From positions 101,908-165,907 of the forward strand of contig QANU01074553.1 of the NCBI GenBank assembly GCA_003254905.1: a stretch of DNA of 64,000 bases, read 5' to 3'. The stretch comes from Nissolia schottii (taxonomy: Eukaryota > Streptophyta > Magnoliopsida > Fabales > Fabaceae). Made by a program: the position numbers and the translations under genes. The notes beneath the pieces were generated by a model. The model saw only the letters and a program-made list of their open reading frames with translations, searched no databases and was not told where the DNA came from. Shown piece after piece: positions 52,083 to 64,000 of this stretch; position 1 is the first letter of the stretch; the number at the start of each line of letters is the position of its first letter.

Positions 52083-55000
52083 GCTGGAGTGTGAACATCA
52101 ATCATGCTCAGCTTGCTAATCAAGTAGTTGAACGGTCCTGGGGCAAGGGGTTTCGTGAATATATCAGCAATCTGATTTCTGGTGGGAACAGATTGTAGCA
52201 CAATCACCTTTTCCTGAACTTTATCTCTTACAACATGGCAATCAATCTCAATATGTTTCGTTCTTTCATGAAACACCGGATTCGCCGCTATATGAATAGC
52301 TGATTGATTGTCACATGCTATGGAAACCGGGACTGAAGGTTGAATGCCAAACTCACATAGCAACGCAATGAGCCATTGCGTCTCACATGTGACTTGAGCA
52401 AGTGCACGATATTCAGCTTCACTGGAGGACCGTGCGACAGTGGTTTGTTTCTTGCTCCTCCATGAAACCATAGCATTGCCAATGAAGCATACAAAACCTG
52501 AGATTGATCTTCGTGTGTCAGGACATGTGCCCCAATCGGCATCGGCATACCCAGAGAGGGCTAAGTTTGACTGTGCAGGAAAGTATAGGCCCTTTGCTGG
52601 TGCAGTCTTCACATATCTCAGTACTCGGTGTGCGGCAATGAGGTGCAATTCATTAAGGCAGTCTAGGAACTGACTGAGCCTACCCACAGCATAGCAAATG
52701 TCTGGTCTGGTGTGCGTAAGGTATAGTAGTTTCCCAATTAGTCTCCTATAGGTGCTGCTGTCAACAGGAGCTGCATCAGGCTCCTTAGACAATCTTGAGT
52801 GATAATCCATTGGTGTTGAGACCGGCTTGGCATCAAGGAAGCCATTATCCTCCAGTAAATCTAAACAGTACTTTCTTTGATAAAGTGCAATTCCACGGGA
52901 ACTTCTAGCTATTTCCATGCCTAGGAAATACTTTAGGTTCCCTAGGTCTTTTATCTTGAACATGTCATCAAGGAGCCTTTTTATATGGTTGATTTCTGTC
53001 ATATCATCTCCGGATAGGACTAAGTCATCCACATACACTAAGATGGCTGTAAAACCATGACCATTTGCCTTTGTGAAGAGTGAATAATCTGACTTGGACT
53101 GCTGGTACCCCGAATTGGTCAAAACTTGAACCAATTTAGCATTCCACTGCCTGCTAGCCTGCTTCAGGCCATACAATGATTTCTGTAACTTGCAACCCAA
53201 GCCAGGTTCAGCACTTAAACCAGGTGGCAGCTTCATGAACACATCCTCATGTAGGTCTCCATGGAGGAATGCTGTGTTAACGTCCAGTTGCTGTAAGAAC
53301 CAGCCTTTGGCAGCTGCTAGTGCTAATAGAACTCTCAATGTGGTCATCTTAACCACAGGGCTGAAAGTTTCAGCATAATCCACCCCATAGGTTTGTGTAA
53401 AACCCTTTGCAACTAGCCTGGCTTTGTGCCTCTCAATGCTGCCATCTGAATGGTATTTGATTTTGAATATCCATTTGCATCCCACAGCCTTTTTACCAGG
53501 AGGGAGAGGAGCAAGAGTCCAGGTTTGATTGTTCTCAAGAGCTGAGAGTTCAGCATTAATGGCCTCTTGCCAGCATGGCTCTTGCACGGCTTCCTCATAA
53601 TTCCTAGGCTCAGTGTTTGATGATATAGCTAGAGAAAATTTTTTATGGGGAGCACACAATGATGAATAAGATAAAGACTGTGATATAGGATGCTTACTTG
53701 AAGTATGATGGTCATCACCACTTGAAGAGTTGATTAGCATACAATGGTAGTCCTTAAGGTAATTTGGTGGTCTCTTGGGCCTTTGTGAAATTCTGGTTGG
53801 TATGTGATGATGGGTTGGTGATGGTTGGGTTGTGGGAGATGGTTCAGTTGAGTGTATGGGTGCTTCAGGTTCTTGAGTTGAGTGATGCTCAGGAGTTTCA
53901 GGTTCAGGGGAACCAAATTCTACTTCTACAGTGTTCTGATCTTGGTGGTTCAATGCTGATGCAGATGTATGATGCATGTTGTGTTGTTGATTTAATGTTG
54001 ATGTAGATGTATGCGGTATACTGTAGTTAAATGGATCACAAAATGGACTGACTCCATGAGATGATGCATGAGTGTGCTGCTGTGTTGTGATGGCTGCAGG
54101 GGCTGAACTGGATGAGTTATGCACAATGGCATAGGGAAAATAATTCTCAAAAAAGATGACATGCCTGGAAATGAAAATCTGTCTAGTAATTAATTCAATT
54201 AACACATATCCTTTGATTCCCCTCTTATATCCCAAAAAAACACATTTTCTAGCCCTAGGATCAAGTTTTGTTCTCTTGGCTGTTAGAGTTGTAGCGTAAG
54301 CTAAACAACCAAACACCTTAAGATCTTGTAAGTTGGGTTAGCATTTGTATAACATCTCATAGGGACTTTTGTTCTGAATTAGTTGACTAGGTTGCCTGTT
54401 AATCAAATAGACAGCATGACCAACGGCAAATTGCCAAAAACAGTTAGGTAAGGCAGACTGAAACATGATTGCTCTAGTCACATTGAGTATGTGTTGGTGC
54501 TTTCTTTCAACTATTCCATTTTGTTGAGGTGTCTCAACACAACTGGTTTGATGGATTATCCCTTTAGAATTAAAAAATTTGGTTTGTACAAACTCAGCCC
54601 CATTATCAGACCTGATGACCTTAATTCTGGTTTTGAATTGAGTTTCAACATATGCAACAAAATCTTGTATCAGTTGTGATGCCTCAGATTTAAATTTCAT
54701 GAAGTAAATCCAAGTGTGCCTAGAGTAATCATCCACCACAGTTAAAAAATACTTATCCCCAGCAGTTGACACTGTGGCTAGGGGTCCCCATATATCCATG
54801 TGTATTATGTCAAAAGAGGAATTGGACTTGGTGGAGCTTAAGACAAATGGTAATTTTCTTTGTTTTGCAAAGTGACAGCAATCACAAGGTTCAACATTGT
54901 TATTACACTTAATAAAATCAAATTGATTATGCAGCATTTGAATTTTTTCCTTGGAAGGATGTCCTAGTCTATAATGCCACAATGAGAATGTGGATGGTCC

Positions 55001-56779
55001 TAAATGACTTTTATTTGTCGAATTTAAATGCCTACTGCTACCTAAAATGTCATGCCTGCTGATGCTGTTGAAATGCCTGCTGCTACTTAAATTGTCATGT
55101 CTGCTGATGCTGTTTACTGAAGTTGGCTGGGATTGGTTTTTGACAATAGGACTAGTCATTGTATATAATCCTCTCTCCAAATTAGCTATACCAATCGTCT
55201 TCAAGTAATGATCCTGTATGATGCAGCATTTATCATTAATAATCATTGTGCATTTCAGGTCTGTGATTAGCCTTGAAACAGAAATTAAATTGAAATTGAA
55301 AGATGGTATATAAAGAACCCTGGTCAGATATAGGTTGTCTGAGAACATCACAGTCCCTGAAACCTTGGCTTGTGTGATTGTTCCATCAGGTAATTTCACA
55401 GAGATTGGATCGATTGTGTGATGTATGTGAAATGCATTGAGTGAGTAGCACACATGGTCAGTGGCCCCAGTGTCTACCACCCAATGCTTTGGATTTTTGG
55501 ATACTAAGGACAATGTTAAGGGTGTACCTGATGGATTTGGGGATGGTGAGGTGGTTATTTGGTTAACACTATGAGGAAGTTGTGAGGAGTAATGTTGCAA
55601 GAATGCCAACAATCCCTTCTTCTCTTCCTGAGAAAAAACCAATTCAGAACTCTCTTTCCCTGCCTCCTGATTTAAGCTGTCATTGCTGTTGCCATCAACA
55701 GTTTCAGCATCAGCATTAGAAGTGGTGGTAACATTGTTTTCCACTCTTTCCCTGTACTCTCTAAGTAGATGCGGATATTTCTTAAAACATCTGTCAATAG
55801 GATGCCCTATCTTGCCACAAAAGCTGTAGGTGACAGTGGGATCATACTGTGTTTTGCTATTATTGCCATTTCTTCCACCATTGCCACCCCTGCCACCTGT
55901 TGTTCTTCCACCCCTGCCTCTAGGCCTTCCTCTACCCCCTCCAGGACCTGAACCAGTTCCTGATCCTGAGGTTTGAGAGGAATTGTTTGATGTGCTGCTA
56001 AAGAAGGCCTTAGACTCCAGGCCTCCACTCAGTTGTCTCTCTTGCTGCATCAGCAAGGAAAATGCTCCAGCAATTTCAGGCAGGGGTTTCATTAACATGA
56101 TCTGAGACCTAACATTTGAATACTGCTCATTGAGGCCACGGATAAATCTCACTACATAGTCTTCCTTTCTATAATTCCTCATTACTTGCATGCTGCAGAC
56201 ACACCTGTCAGCACATGAGCAGCTAGGGATTGGTCTAAAATTCTCCAATTCTTCCCAAATTGATTTCAATTTGGTGAAATAAGCCGTGATTGTCATCTTT
56301 CCTTGCTTAATTGCATATAGTTCCTCTTGCAATTCAGCAATTCGAAACACATCACCATCAAAGTATCTATTCTTCAGGTCTGTCCATAACTCAGCAGCAT
56401 TGTCTATCCACATAACTGATTTCATAATCTCTTGGTTTAATGATTGATGAATCCATGATATGACAAATGTGTTGCACTTGTCCCAAGCAAAGAACATATC
56501 ATTTGTTTCATCAGGTTGTTTTAAGCTTCCATCAATAAATGCTAGCTTATTTTTAGACTTAAGAGCCATTCTCATAGATCTAGCCCATGCATGATAGTTC
56601 TGATCATTCAAGGTCAATGAAATTAAAGCACAACCTGGATTTTCTCCCGGATGTAAGTAGTATGGGCTTTTAAGATCCGCCATAGCATTATATCCACTGT
56701 TGTTGCTGCTTCCATTGCCAATTGCTTGATCGAGTCTGCCACTATCAGCAGATGATGTTGTGTGTGGTATTTCCTCCAT
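52079..56779 (-). pseudogene. copia gag-pol polyprotein with one in-frame stop
   Basis: One continuous reading frame from ATG 56779 to TGA 52079 is broken only by TAA at 54340-54338, between integrase and reverse transcriptase. Before the stop are 813 residues: gag (HPGENPGCALISLTLNDQNY), a zinc-knuckle region (YSFCGKIGHPIDRC) with Tyr where the first Cys is expected, protease DTGAT, GAG-pre-integrase LWHYRLGHPS, and integrase with HMDIWGP, IRSDNGAEF and PQQNGIVERK. After it, 752 residue positions hold RT (KARLVAKGFTQ, LVYVDDLVLSG) and RNase H (ADADWGTCPDTRRS, SSSEAEYRAL). A 45-bp in-frame tandem duplication lies at 55022-55111. As it stands the element probably cannot make RT without readthrough, though it might use enzymes from relatives. 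Confidence 0.93.
55022..55111 (-). repeat. In-frame 45-bp tandem duplication in gag-pol
   Basis: Two adjacent 45-bp units (55067-55111, then 55022-55066 on the minus strand) encode SISRHDNLSSSRHFN and SISRHDILGSSRHLN. They lie in the linker between protease and the GAG-pre-integrase domain, where length variation is probably tolerated. Confidence 0.9.
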
Positions 56780-57150
56780 GAATTCAGCACTTGATCGATT
56801 CAGAAGAGGATGAGAAGAAAGAGAATAGAATAAGAAGAATTAAGTACCAGACCTGCTCTGCACACTATCCACGGACCTCAAGGAAGAACTTGCTAATTTG
56901 CAAGTATCCGAGATCCAATAATAGCAGTAACTCAGAAGCTGTTGAATCCTCAAGAGTTCTTGAAATTCAATGTGAATTTAGCAAGAACTCGAAAATTCAG
57001 TGCACTGAGCTGCAGATGATGATGTGCAGATCTGATGATGATGAGAGTTTGAAATGCTTCGGTTGATGAGAGCCATTGCATATGAACAGATTAGGATGAA
57101 GTGATCTGTGCAATCAAACTCTAATGGCGCAGCAGAGCTTCAAATTTGAA

Positions 57151-57162
57151 GCTCTGATACCA
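57151..57162 (-). other. Primer-binding site (initiator Met tRNA)
   Basis: TGGTATCAGAGC on the minus strand directly follows the 5' LTR and is complementary to the 3' end of plant initiator Met tRNA. Confidence 0.95.
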
Positions 57163-57530
57163 TGTAGAAGTTCAGCAGCATGATGAACGATGAACACAGA
57201 TTGAAACCGAGAGAAAATGAGAGAAAGTTAGTTGGCTCAAGAATGTGAATTATGAAAATGATTTCTCTGATTCTCATTGCTAATGATAACAGACTATATA
57301 TACAATCTGAATTCTACTGAAATGTACATGAAATTTACAATGAAATTTACATGGAATTAAATTATAACCAACTAAGTTACAGTCCCACGTGCTACAGCCT
57401 AACAAACTTATAACAGACTTTCAAAACTCCAGCTCTCCCAGCTTCTCCCAGCTGCTCGAGCTTCAGGCTGCAGTTGCTGTCCCAGCTAGCTCATGTTCAG
57501 TTTGTCACAGTTCTTTCACCCCTGGTCACA
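57163..57530 (-). repeat. 5' LTR of the copia element
   Basis: 368 bp. It differs from the 3' LTR only at CAGTTGCTG versus CAGTTGTTG and CTCATGTTC versus CTCACGTTC on the plus strand; both are transitions. Confidence 0.97.
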
Positions 57531-57825
57531 CGTTTTGCACATGAAAACCGTCGAGCTATATAGCATGTCTGTTATGGTTATGGAGATTTTATTGGTGGGT
57601 TAAGTTTGGGTGCATTGTCTACGTAGTAGTTATCTCAAGGTAACTAAAGATTAGATGGAGCATTTTTGCATCATAACATAATCAAATGCACCTCATCAAT
57701 TCTCAATCAAACCTTTTTATTTTTGTCTCCATCCCTTGTTGGGCAGTGTTTTGACATAGCCACGGTCAACCCAACCCAGTGCCCATCGCCGCCACCCCCA
57801 ACGACTGTCGTTATTGCTTGCTTGC

Positions 57826-58835
57826 ATCGTGATAGAATCCTTCCTCTTTGAGTGAGAGAGAAAGACTCCAAAATTTGTCAATTCTCATAATTAACAATCA
57901 ACTATGAATTGTAAACGGTGGTTGTTAGAAGAAAATAACGTGAGCAGAGGAAAAGTGTCTACGGAAAAAAAAAATTATGTTTGTATATTTTGAATTGTGC
58001 CATTTATAATGGAGGGTGAACCTATTTATAAACTGAAAATTCAATGACTAAAAATTAAATTGCAATCAATCAAATATTTACAAGATCAAATTATAATCAA
58101 ATCAATCATATTATTGACAGCGGTAACCACTTATTTATTTATACCCAAATGATTAACTAGTTTCTAACTAATTATACTACCATTGGTTTATGACTCTTGA
58201 TTTCTGATCGCGTGCTTTCAACATTACTTCAATGTTCTCATATCAAGGTTTTCAAAGTGCTATACCATCTTTTTTCATACATACTAGCAGCTTCACATGT
58301 ATTTTTGTGATTGTCAAGCCGTATTTTTCTTTTAATTAAAAAAGAAAATAAAAAACTATAGGCTAAAAAAATTGAGCAGCTTATTTTAAAGTAAGGGATG
58401 AACCGTTTTTGCAAAAATAAAATATAGTGGGTATAAAGTCGGATGATTTGGATCAAATAAAGGGCATATTGGTCATTAGAAAACGCGACCAAAGGGAATA
58501 TAGGAGTATAGATAATTGTATGCTGGATTTTGCTATGAAAATTTTCTGTGTTTGATTCCACATTTTCATTTTTTCGAAGCCCTAATGCTTGGAATCTCTC
58601 TTACTTAATCCTCGTCCATTTTTGGTTAGCATCTTTTTGTAAAAACTTCGAAAAACTTAGACATGGATCGTAGATTTATGTTGTTGTTGCTCATTCCTAA
58701 GCTTGCATGTAATGAGTTTTCTCCGCCATTGGGGCGGAGCCTCTCAATATTTAAAGCACCATTGATAGAACCTCTTTCTCTTTGAGTAGGGAGAAAAGAC
58801 TCCAATACCTTTCAATTCGAATTTTATATTAGCAT
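57826..58835. repeat. Diverged direct repeat pair
   Basis: TGATAGAATCCTTCCTCTTTG (first 20 bases compared) at 57826 with GAGAGAAAGACTCCAAAA and TTTGTCAATTC recurs at 58765 as TGATAGAACCTCTTTCTCTT with GGGAGAAAAGACTCCAATA and CTTTCAATTC. Each copy is about 70 bp; they are 940 bp apart. Confidence 0.55.
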
Positions 58836-59772
58836 AATATATATCCTCTTACTAAAATTTTTGTGCAATTCTTTTTACATACTAAGAAAAAAGTATCTTT
58901 TTAAGTTTTTTTTTTTTTTAAGTTTTTAAGACAATGATTCCATTCAATTTTTAATTATAGTTAATATTGTGCGTTGCAAGTCATATAAATTTGTTTTTTT
59001 ACTTTTATTTTTATAACTTCTATTTAATAAATAAGTATTTTATAGACATTTTAGTTTTTTAATTTAAGAAATATTAATCAAATTAATTTGATGTATAATT
59101 AAATGTTAGTTGTCATAGATAAATTAGTGCAAATATGATTGTGATATTTTAAAATAATAAAAAATTTATATAAAACTTAATAATTATTTAATTTTTTTTG
59201 TAAGTATAATGTTTTAGAACTTAGTAATTATTTGATTCATTTTTTTTTGTAAAAATAAAATTTATGTGTATTTGTTAGCACATCATGTATACACACATAT
59301 ATAAAAGAGAACTATTATATTCATTTCATGAGTTAATATTTCTATGATGTGAAAATCCATTATATTTAGTACTTCTTTTCATGTATCAATAAATCTTTAC
59401 TCATTTTTTATTTTTAAATTATCATAGAAGATGGAAAGTTAAGAAACATTTATTGAAAAAATAAAAGGTTAAAATATTTTTTAAAAATTAGTATACATAA
59501 TAGATAGTAATTAAAATAAATTTACGAAAAGCATCAAATGATAATTACAATGGAAGAACGCTAGCAGAAGAAACAGAAATTACATAATGATAATATTTTA
59601 AAATTAAGAAAAAAAACTATTTGCATAAACTATTTAATTTTGGTATTTACTATTATGAATGTTGTATTTGCAGGAAAATATTTGTCAGATCTTTGATTCA
59701 TCTTTTGATTCTCTTAATGTTAATTCTTTATGTTTCAATTATTACTGTCTAAAGGTCTGTCCAGGATGAATA

Positions 59773-60920
59773 TACTACAAGAAATAAGCTATTTTGGGAC
59801 GAAAATTTTTGTCACCAATTGCATAAAAATTCCATCGCTATGCTATTTTGTGACAGAAAAAAATAATTTGTCATAATCTGGATCGTCACAATTTGGGTGT
59901 GGCAAAATTTTGGTGTCACAAAAATCTTATGAAAAAACAAGGAAATATTTTTTGTCCCCCATTTATGATAGAATTTACAAATTAATTTTGTCATAAGGTT
60001 GTGACAGAAGATGTTGTGACAAAACTAGGACATAATTTATGACAGAATTTGCAAATAATTTTTGTCATCGTTGTGACGAAATTCATTAATTAATCTTGTT
60101 TTTCATAGTATGACGAAATCATAGTGTATATTTCATCACACAATTATGACAAGTCGAATAGTAACTTCCGTCACAATTGTGACAAAATATTATCTAGAGT
60201 TTATTTTTAAAAAAAATCATCAAATTTAAACAATAATTCTGTCGCAATTTTGTGACAGCATGTACTTTTAATTTTACAGTAACCTAAATACTATAATAAT
60301 TTAATCTTGCACAACATAAAAAATTCTCAAAATTCTCTTTAAAATACAAAAGATTCATATTCATATAAATATTCAAACTAAAGGTTCATTAAATAATCAA
60401 ATAAGGCAAAAAATATAATTAAAAGGTTCATTAAATGTTTAAAATGCAAGTCCTCACCATCCATATTGGCCACCATTGTGGGCATCATTAACAGCACTTC
60501 ATTTGGAGGATCTTCGCCATCAAAATTCATCTCATCTAAATTTATGTTTGCATGTCAGGCAAATAAGGTCATCGTTCGGTTTTGATATGCTATTCTTTAA
60601 TTGCTTCTGCTCTGTAATCTTTTGTCAAAGTTTGGCCTCAGCTTCAACACTCATTTCTTGGACAATATCATTGTAATTAACATGTTGTCGTCATTTTTCG
60701 GAAGTAGAGATTCCAACATGCATTTTTCTATCAAATCCAAGACCACAGGCTATTCTCTTTGTGTTTTTTCCCCCATCAGCTTGGAACATAAGAGCATCAT
60801 AATTGACCATCAAGAGTATGTTCTGATTGAGGCTCCTTTTGAGAACATAGCTTTTTAAAATTTTCCTTAAAACTAAAAAAAAATGACAATCAATCATATG
60901 AAAAAAGTTGTTTTTCAAAT
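59773..60920 (-). mobile_element. CACTA (En/Spm)-like element end with remnant coding sequence
   Basis: The end reads TACTACAAGAAATAAG, one base off the CACTACAAGAAA terminus of legume CACTA elements. The next 450 bp hold many subterminal repeats of TTTTGTGACAGAA and TTTTGTGACGAAA type in both orientations. On the minus strand at 60918-60691 a frame includes GGKNTKRIACGLGF, resembling the C-terminal box of plant CACTA-associated transposase proteins. The opposite terminus was not found, so the right boundary is arbitrary. Confidence 0.45.
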
Positions 60921-61086
60921 TCTTAAATAAAAGATTTTTTTAAAAAAATAGAAACATTACACATTTTGGAGCATATGAACACAGTGAGTCCTTAATACAT
61001 TAAAATAATAAATAACAAATAGTTAGATACACACGATCCTTACCGTGAGTGTAGTTTTATCTGCGTGCAATAAGATCATCAAAGAG

Positions 61087-61109
61087 AAAAAAAAAAAAAA
61101 AAAAAAAAA
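61087..61109. repeat. Poly(A) run of 23
   Basis: An uninterrupted A run on the plus strand. It could be a retroposon tail, but no SINE promoter boxes or target duplication were seen. Confidence 0.8.
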
Positions 61110-61667
61110 CCTATAGTGCCTTGGACTTCAACAGCAACAAGAACCCCTTGCTTTGGCAAAATTAAACCCTAGTAGACATTTCAAATAAGCAAAGCATGTT
61201 AAATTGAATATTCAAGAGACAAATAACTAAACCACAAATTAGGAATAAATAGATGAAGATACATATACAACTCTTGAGAAAACAATGTTACTTTAATTAA
61301 AAGAAAAAAGAAAAGAAAGAAACAGTGTTACTAAAAGAATTGTATTTTCGGAAAAGAAAAAAAATGAAAAAAACAATCAAGACAAGGAATGTACTATAGC
61401 TAGCTTCAAAGGTTCAGGCGCGGTGAAAAGGAGTTATGTCAAGGTGTGCGATAAAAAAATTTAAGAAAAAAGATGAGGAACGGAATTTTTGAATTTTGGT
61501 ACAATAATAAAATTTCGCAGTTTTTTTTTTCCTTCTTTAAAAGAGAAATTTAACAATTGTTTATTCAATGCAAATTATTCAAAGTGTTACATAACACCAC
61601 TTTGGGGGCAGAGTCAATCATAGCATATGTACTTGACCTCATATAGACCCGGTTTGATATTGAGAAT

Positions 61668-61925
61668 GGTACCATGTAACTCAATCTTAAAATTAGTTTA
61701 AGAGATGAGGGTTGTTTTAACATTGTAAATCTTATTTAGACTTTTCTTTCATGTTTAAGAATAGACATCTCAAACGTGAAGTTTGTAGGATTGAACATTT
61801 GTTAGTGGCTCCATTAATGATCTTAAAATATACTCTAATATCATATTAAAAATTAAATGATCTAATTCCTTTCAAAAATTAACTCAAATGATAAAAGTTA
61901 CCTTAATATTATAAAGCTAAGCTTT
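61668..61925 (-). mobile_element. Degenerate TRIM copy
   Basis: Same family as the TRIM in ELF6 intron 5, in the same orientation. AACTCAATCTTAAAATTAG at the left, AACGTGAAGTTTGTAGGATT in the middle and ACTCTAATATCATATTAAAA (mutated primer-binding site) followed by TTATAAAGCTAAGCTTTATC at the right align in order with it. Confidence 0.55.
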
Positions 61926-63968
61926 ATCCGTAACTAATGTTACACAATAACATTTGATCATATACTCGTATTTTACTTAATGAATGATGGGATAATGGTA
62001 CGCTCTGCTTTTCAGTTTTGATACTTATCAAATTCAATGATGTCATCACGAAACCCCCACCAACCCCCATTGTAATCAAAGTTGCTTTGTAGTTGGTAAC
62101 ACGTTGTGAAGTAACCCTTTCTCTGATTTCTAATAAATCAACAATGACTACAAAATGACGTCCCTCCTTGTGCAAATTTAAAGATTTCATATATTCTTAA
62201 TTAATAGTAACGTTATTTTTTTTTTACATAACATGATTAAAAGTACATGATGATTTGTAAAGGTAAATTAAAGTAAGATCTTAAATCTATTGTATATCAA
62301 CTAATTAATCGGGCATACATTATGAATGATCGATACACGCTTTCACATATAAAAATAAGATTTGAACCCTATCCATTTTGAGATAAGAATTCAAACGTTA
62401 ACCAATTGTATTACTCATTGTTTGCTTATATAGTGTAATTATTATCTAATAGTAATACATAAGTTTTATTTTATTTATTAGCATTATCTTGAGATTCTTC
62501 ATTTACTTTTATAACTTTTTGAGCCAATTAATTTGGACAATAATTCTTACCTGAGGTGGAGGTCGACTTGTCTTTGTGAGTCGGTCTCCAAAAATAAGTA
62601 AAATAGAATTATCGGTATATGTTTACTCCAAAAACACAGGCTTGCAAGGCTTTTAAATATTGTACGAAATCACAAGCAAGCAATTAATAGGCATGTCTCG
62701 TATAAAAATGAATCATTTTGTGAAACATGCGTATAAAAGTATACTTTCTTTATGTATGTAATTACCAGCAATTTGGAATGAAATGGCGATTCATAAAATA
62801 ATGGGAAGTTAAAGGGAAAAACAACATTGACGATAGTGCCTACAATTTTTTTTATTTTATTTTTCTTTAAAACTTGTTATTATTCTAATTAAGTTTCATA
62901 TGGGTGCATATTTTATACCATAAATTCAAATTCAATTCCATCAACTCAAAAGACAAAGGAAATTCATCATGCACATTAATCCTTTTGTAGGTAGCTAGTG
63001 GGTTGGTGAAAAGCTTAGTACCAACGACAAGTATATATTTTAAAAGGAAAGCCCTTCTTCAAAACCATCGAAAAGGAAGATATATAAAATTGTTAAGAAC
63101 AAAAACTCTTTATTTCAAGTCTTCCCCTTTAGCACCAAATCAAACAACATGTCGAGAAAAAAACATTTAAGAACAAGTCTTAAATATTCCCTCTACGGAC
63201 AAAATTGTTTGTTATACATAAATGAAATATATTAGTTTGTATTGTTGGCATATCCTAGGACCACACACATATGGCTACATGAGTATATTAAAGCCCAAAT
63301 GTGCAAGTATATTCAATTGACACATTAATTTGATTCTTCAATAAATTTAAAGCTCAATTTATTGGTTAATGATTAGTATAAAGCAGTGATGTAATGTTCC
63401 TCAGTTGGTGATTAGACAATAATAGTACCAATATAATAGTCGGAATGAATGAGAATGAGAAGCGAGTTTTCCTCATTGGGTTTACCTAGACAAGAATGCG
63501 AAGTGGTGTGGTTGGTCACCTACCACAGGCCACCCCATTTCACACGCCAGGTCCTGAATTGTATTCTTGTGTCCTCATTCATGCATAGGCATCACAATTA
63601 CAATTCACACATGCATCATTCCAAGTTATAAACAGGATGCATGATTTTTCATGTATGTCTAATTCAAATTCTTGATGAGAATGTATCTGAAATTATAATC
63701 ATGGAAATTAAGACTGAACATGTAATTTGTATAGAATATTGTCCCATCTGTTGGACAAGAAGAATCTCTTTCACTTGTTTTTTTTTTTTAATTCTTCTTC
63801 TTTATAACTCAAAGTATATTGACATAAATTTGTGTTTAGATAAATTGAGTTATTAATGACCCTAAAAAATTGAAAGAAATTGCTATTATAAAACAGATTG
63901 GGTAAAACGTTTGCATACGCACAATACTTCAAATTGAAAGGAACTTTGAAAAGCATCTTTAAAATATA

Positions 63969-64000
<32 letters not shown>

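Larger units (their letters stand above)
51704..57530 (-). mobile_element. Young Ty1/copia LTR retrotransposon
   Basis: A 5827-bp element with two 368-bp LTRs, TG...CA ends and a perfect 5-bp target duplication CGTTT (51699-51703 and 57531-57535). By base-by-base reading the LTRs differ at only two positions (0.54%), which at the commonly used 1.3e-8 substitutions per site per year is roughly 0.2 million years. The primer-binding site TGGTATCAGAGC and a polypurine tract directly abut the LTRs. Protease, integrase, RT and RNase H appear in copia order. It inserted about 1.4 kb upstream of the PAL TATA box, in the same orientation as PAL. Confidence 0.97.
57531..64000. other. Intergenic region, mostly old repeats
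   Basis: No host gene is recognised. Contents are a diverged direct repeat (57826/58765), a CACTA-like end, a degenerate TRIM copy, an A(23) run at 61087-61109 and a TA microsatellite running off the window end (63975-64000). The less AT-rich section at 63430-63620 has no clear coding signal. Confidence 0.5.

Noticed and set aside
54316..54338. Two separate copia genes (an 813-aa and a 745-aa protein)
   Set aside because: Both are in the same frame and together have the standard copia domain order; the break is a single stop codon, not a gene boundary.

Overview
The window is nuclear DNA from a flowering plant. It is AT-rich, has GT-AG introns, microsatellites, MITEs and retrotransposons, and carries four plant gene families. 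The protein sequences and repeat families look most like a legume of the soybean type, but that is inference and the species is not proven.

Layout from left to right. 1-6690: intergenic, with several small transposons, including a possible 92-bp mini-Helitron and a MITE with long terminal inverted repeats. 6754-15128 (minus): a seven-exon gene for an ELF6/REF6-type JmjC histone demethylase (1523 aa); its introns hold an intact-looking TRIM retroelement and a decayed LINE fragment. 15.3-21.0 kb: intergenic and rich in inverted-repeat elements. 21185-21550 (plus): an intronless SAUR auxin-response gene. 21.6-25.5 kb: tandem repeats, a truncated duplicate of ELF6 exon 7, and a Tourist-like MITE. 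25564-35019 (minus): a 12-exon adenosine kinase gene (342 aa), open throughout but altered in the catalytic DTNGAGD motif, with a 4.8-kb first intron. 35.4-35.8 kb: a tandem array of palindromes next to an assembly gap of 189 N. 36.35-37.29 kb: a MULE-like element. 38746-41090: a complete hAT element with 8-bp target duplications and a broken transposase. 44818-50051 (minus): a two-exon phenylalanine ammonia-lyase gene (712 aa) with AC/MYB-like and G-box motifs upstream and a uORF/stem-loop leader. 51704-57530 (minus): a very young Ty1/copia element with near-identical LTRs, TSD, PBS and PPT, and one in-frame stop in gag-pol. 57.5-64 kb: intergenic, with CACTA-like and TRIM-like remnants.

The host genes are not an operon; they are independent plant genes for chromatin and flowering control (ELF6), auxin response (SAUR), adenosine salvage linked to the methyl cycle (ADK), and entry into phenylpropanoid metabolism (PAL). 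The strongest leads are the ADK anion-hole substitution, the PAL leader stem-loop overlapping a uORF, the sense-oriented copia LTR upstream of PAL, the duplicated ELF6 fragment, and the palindrome array at the gap. I found no clearly new multi-gene system.
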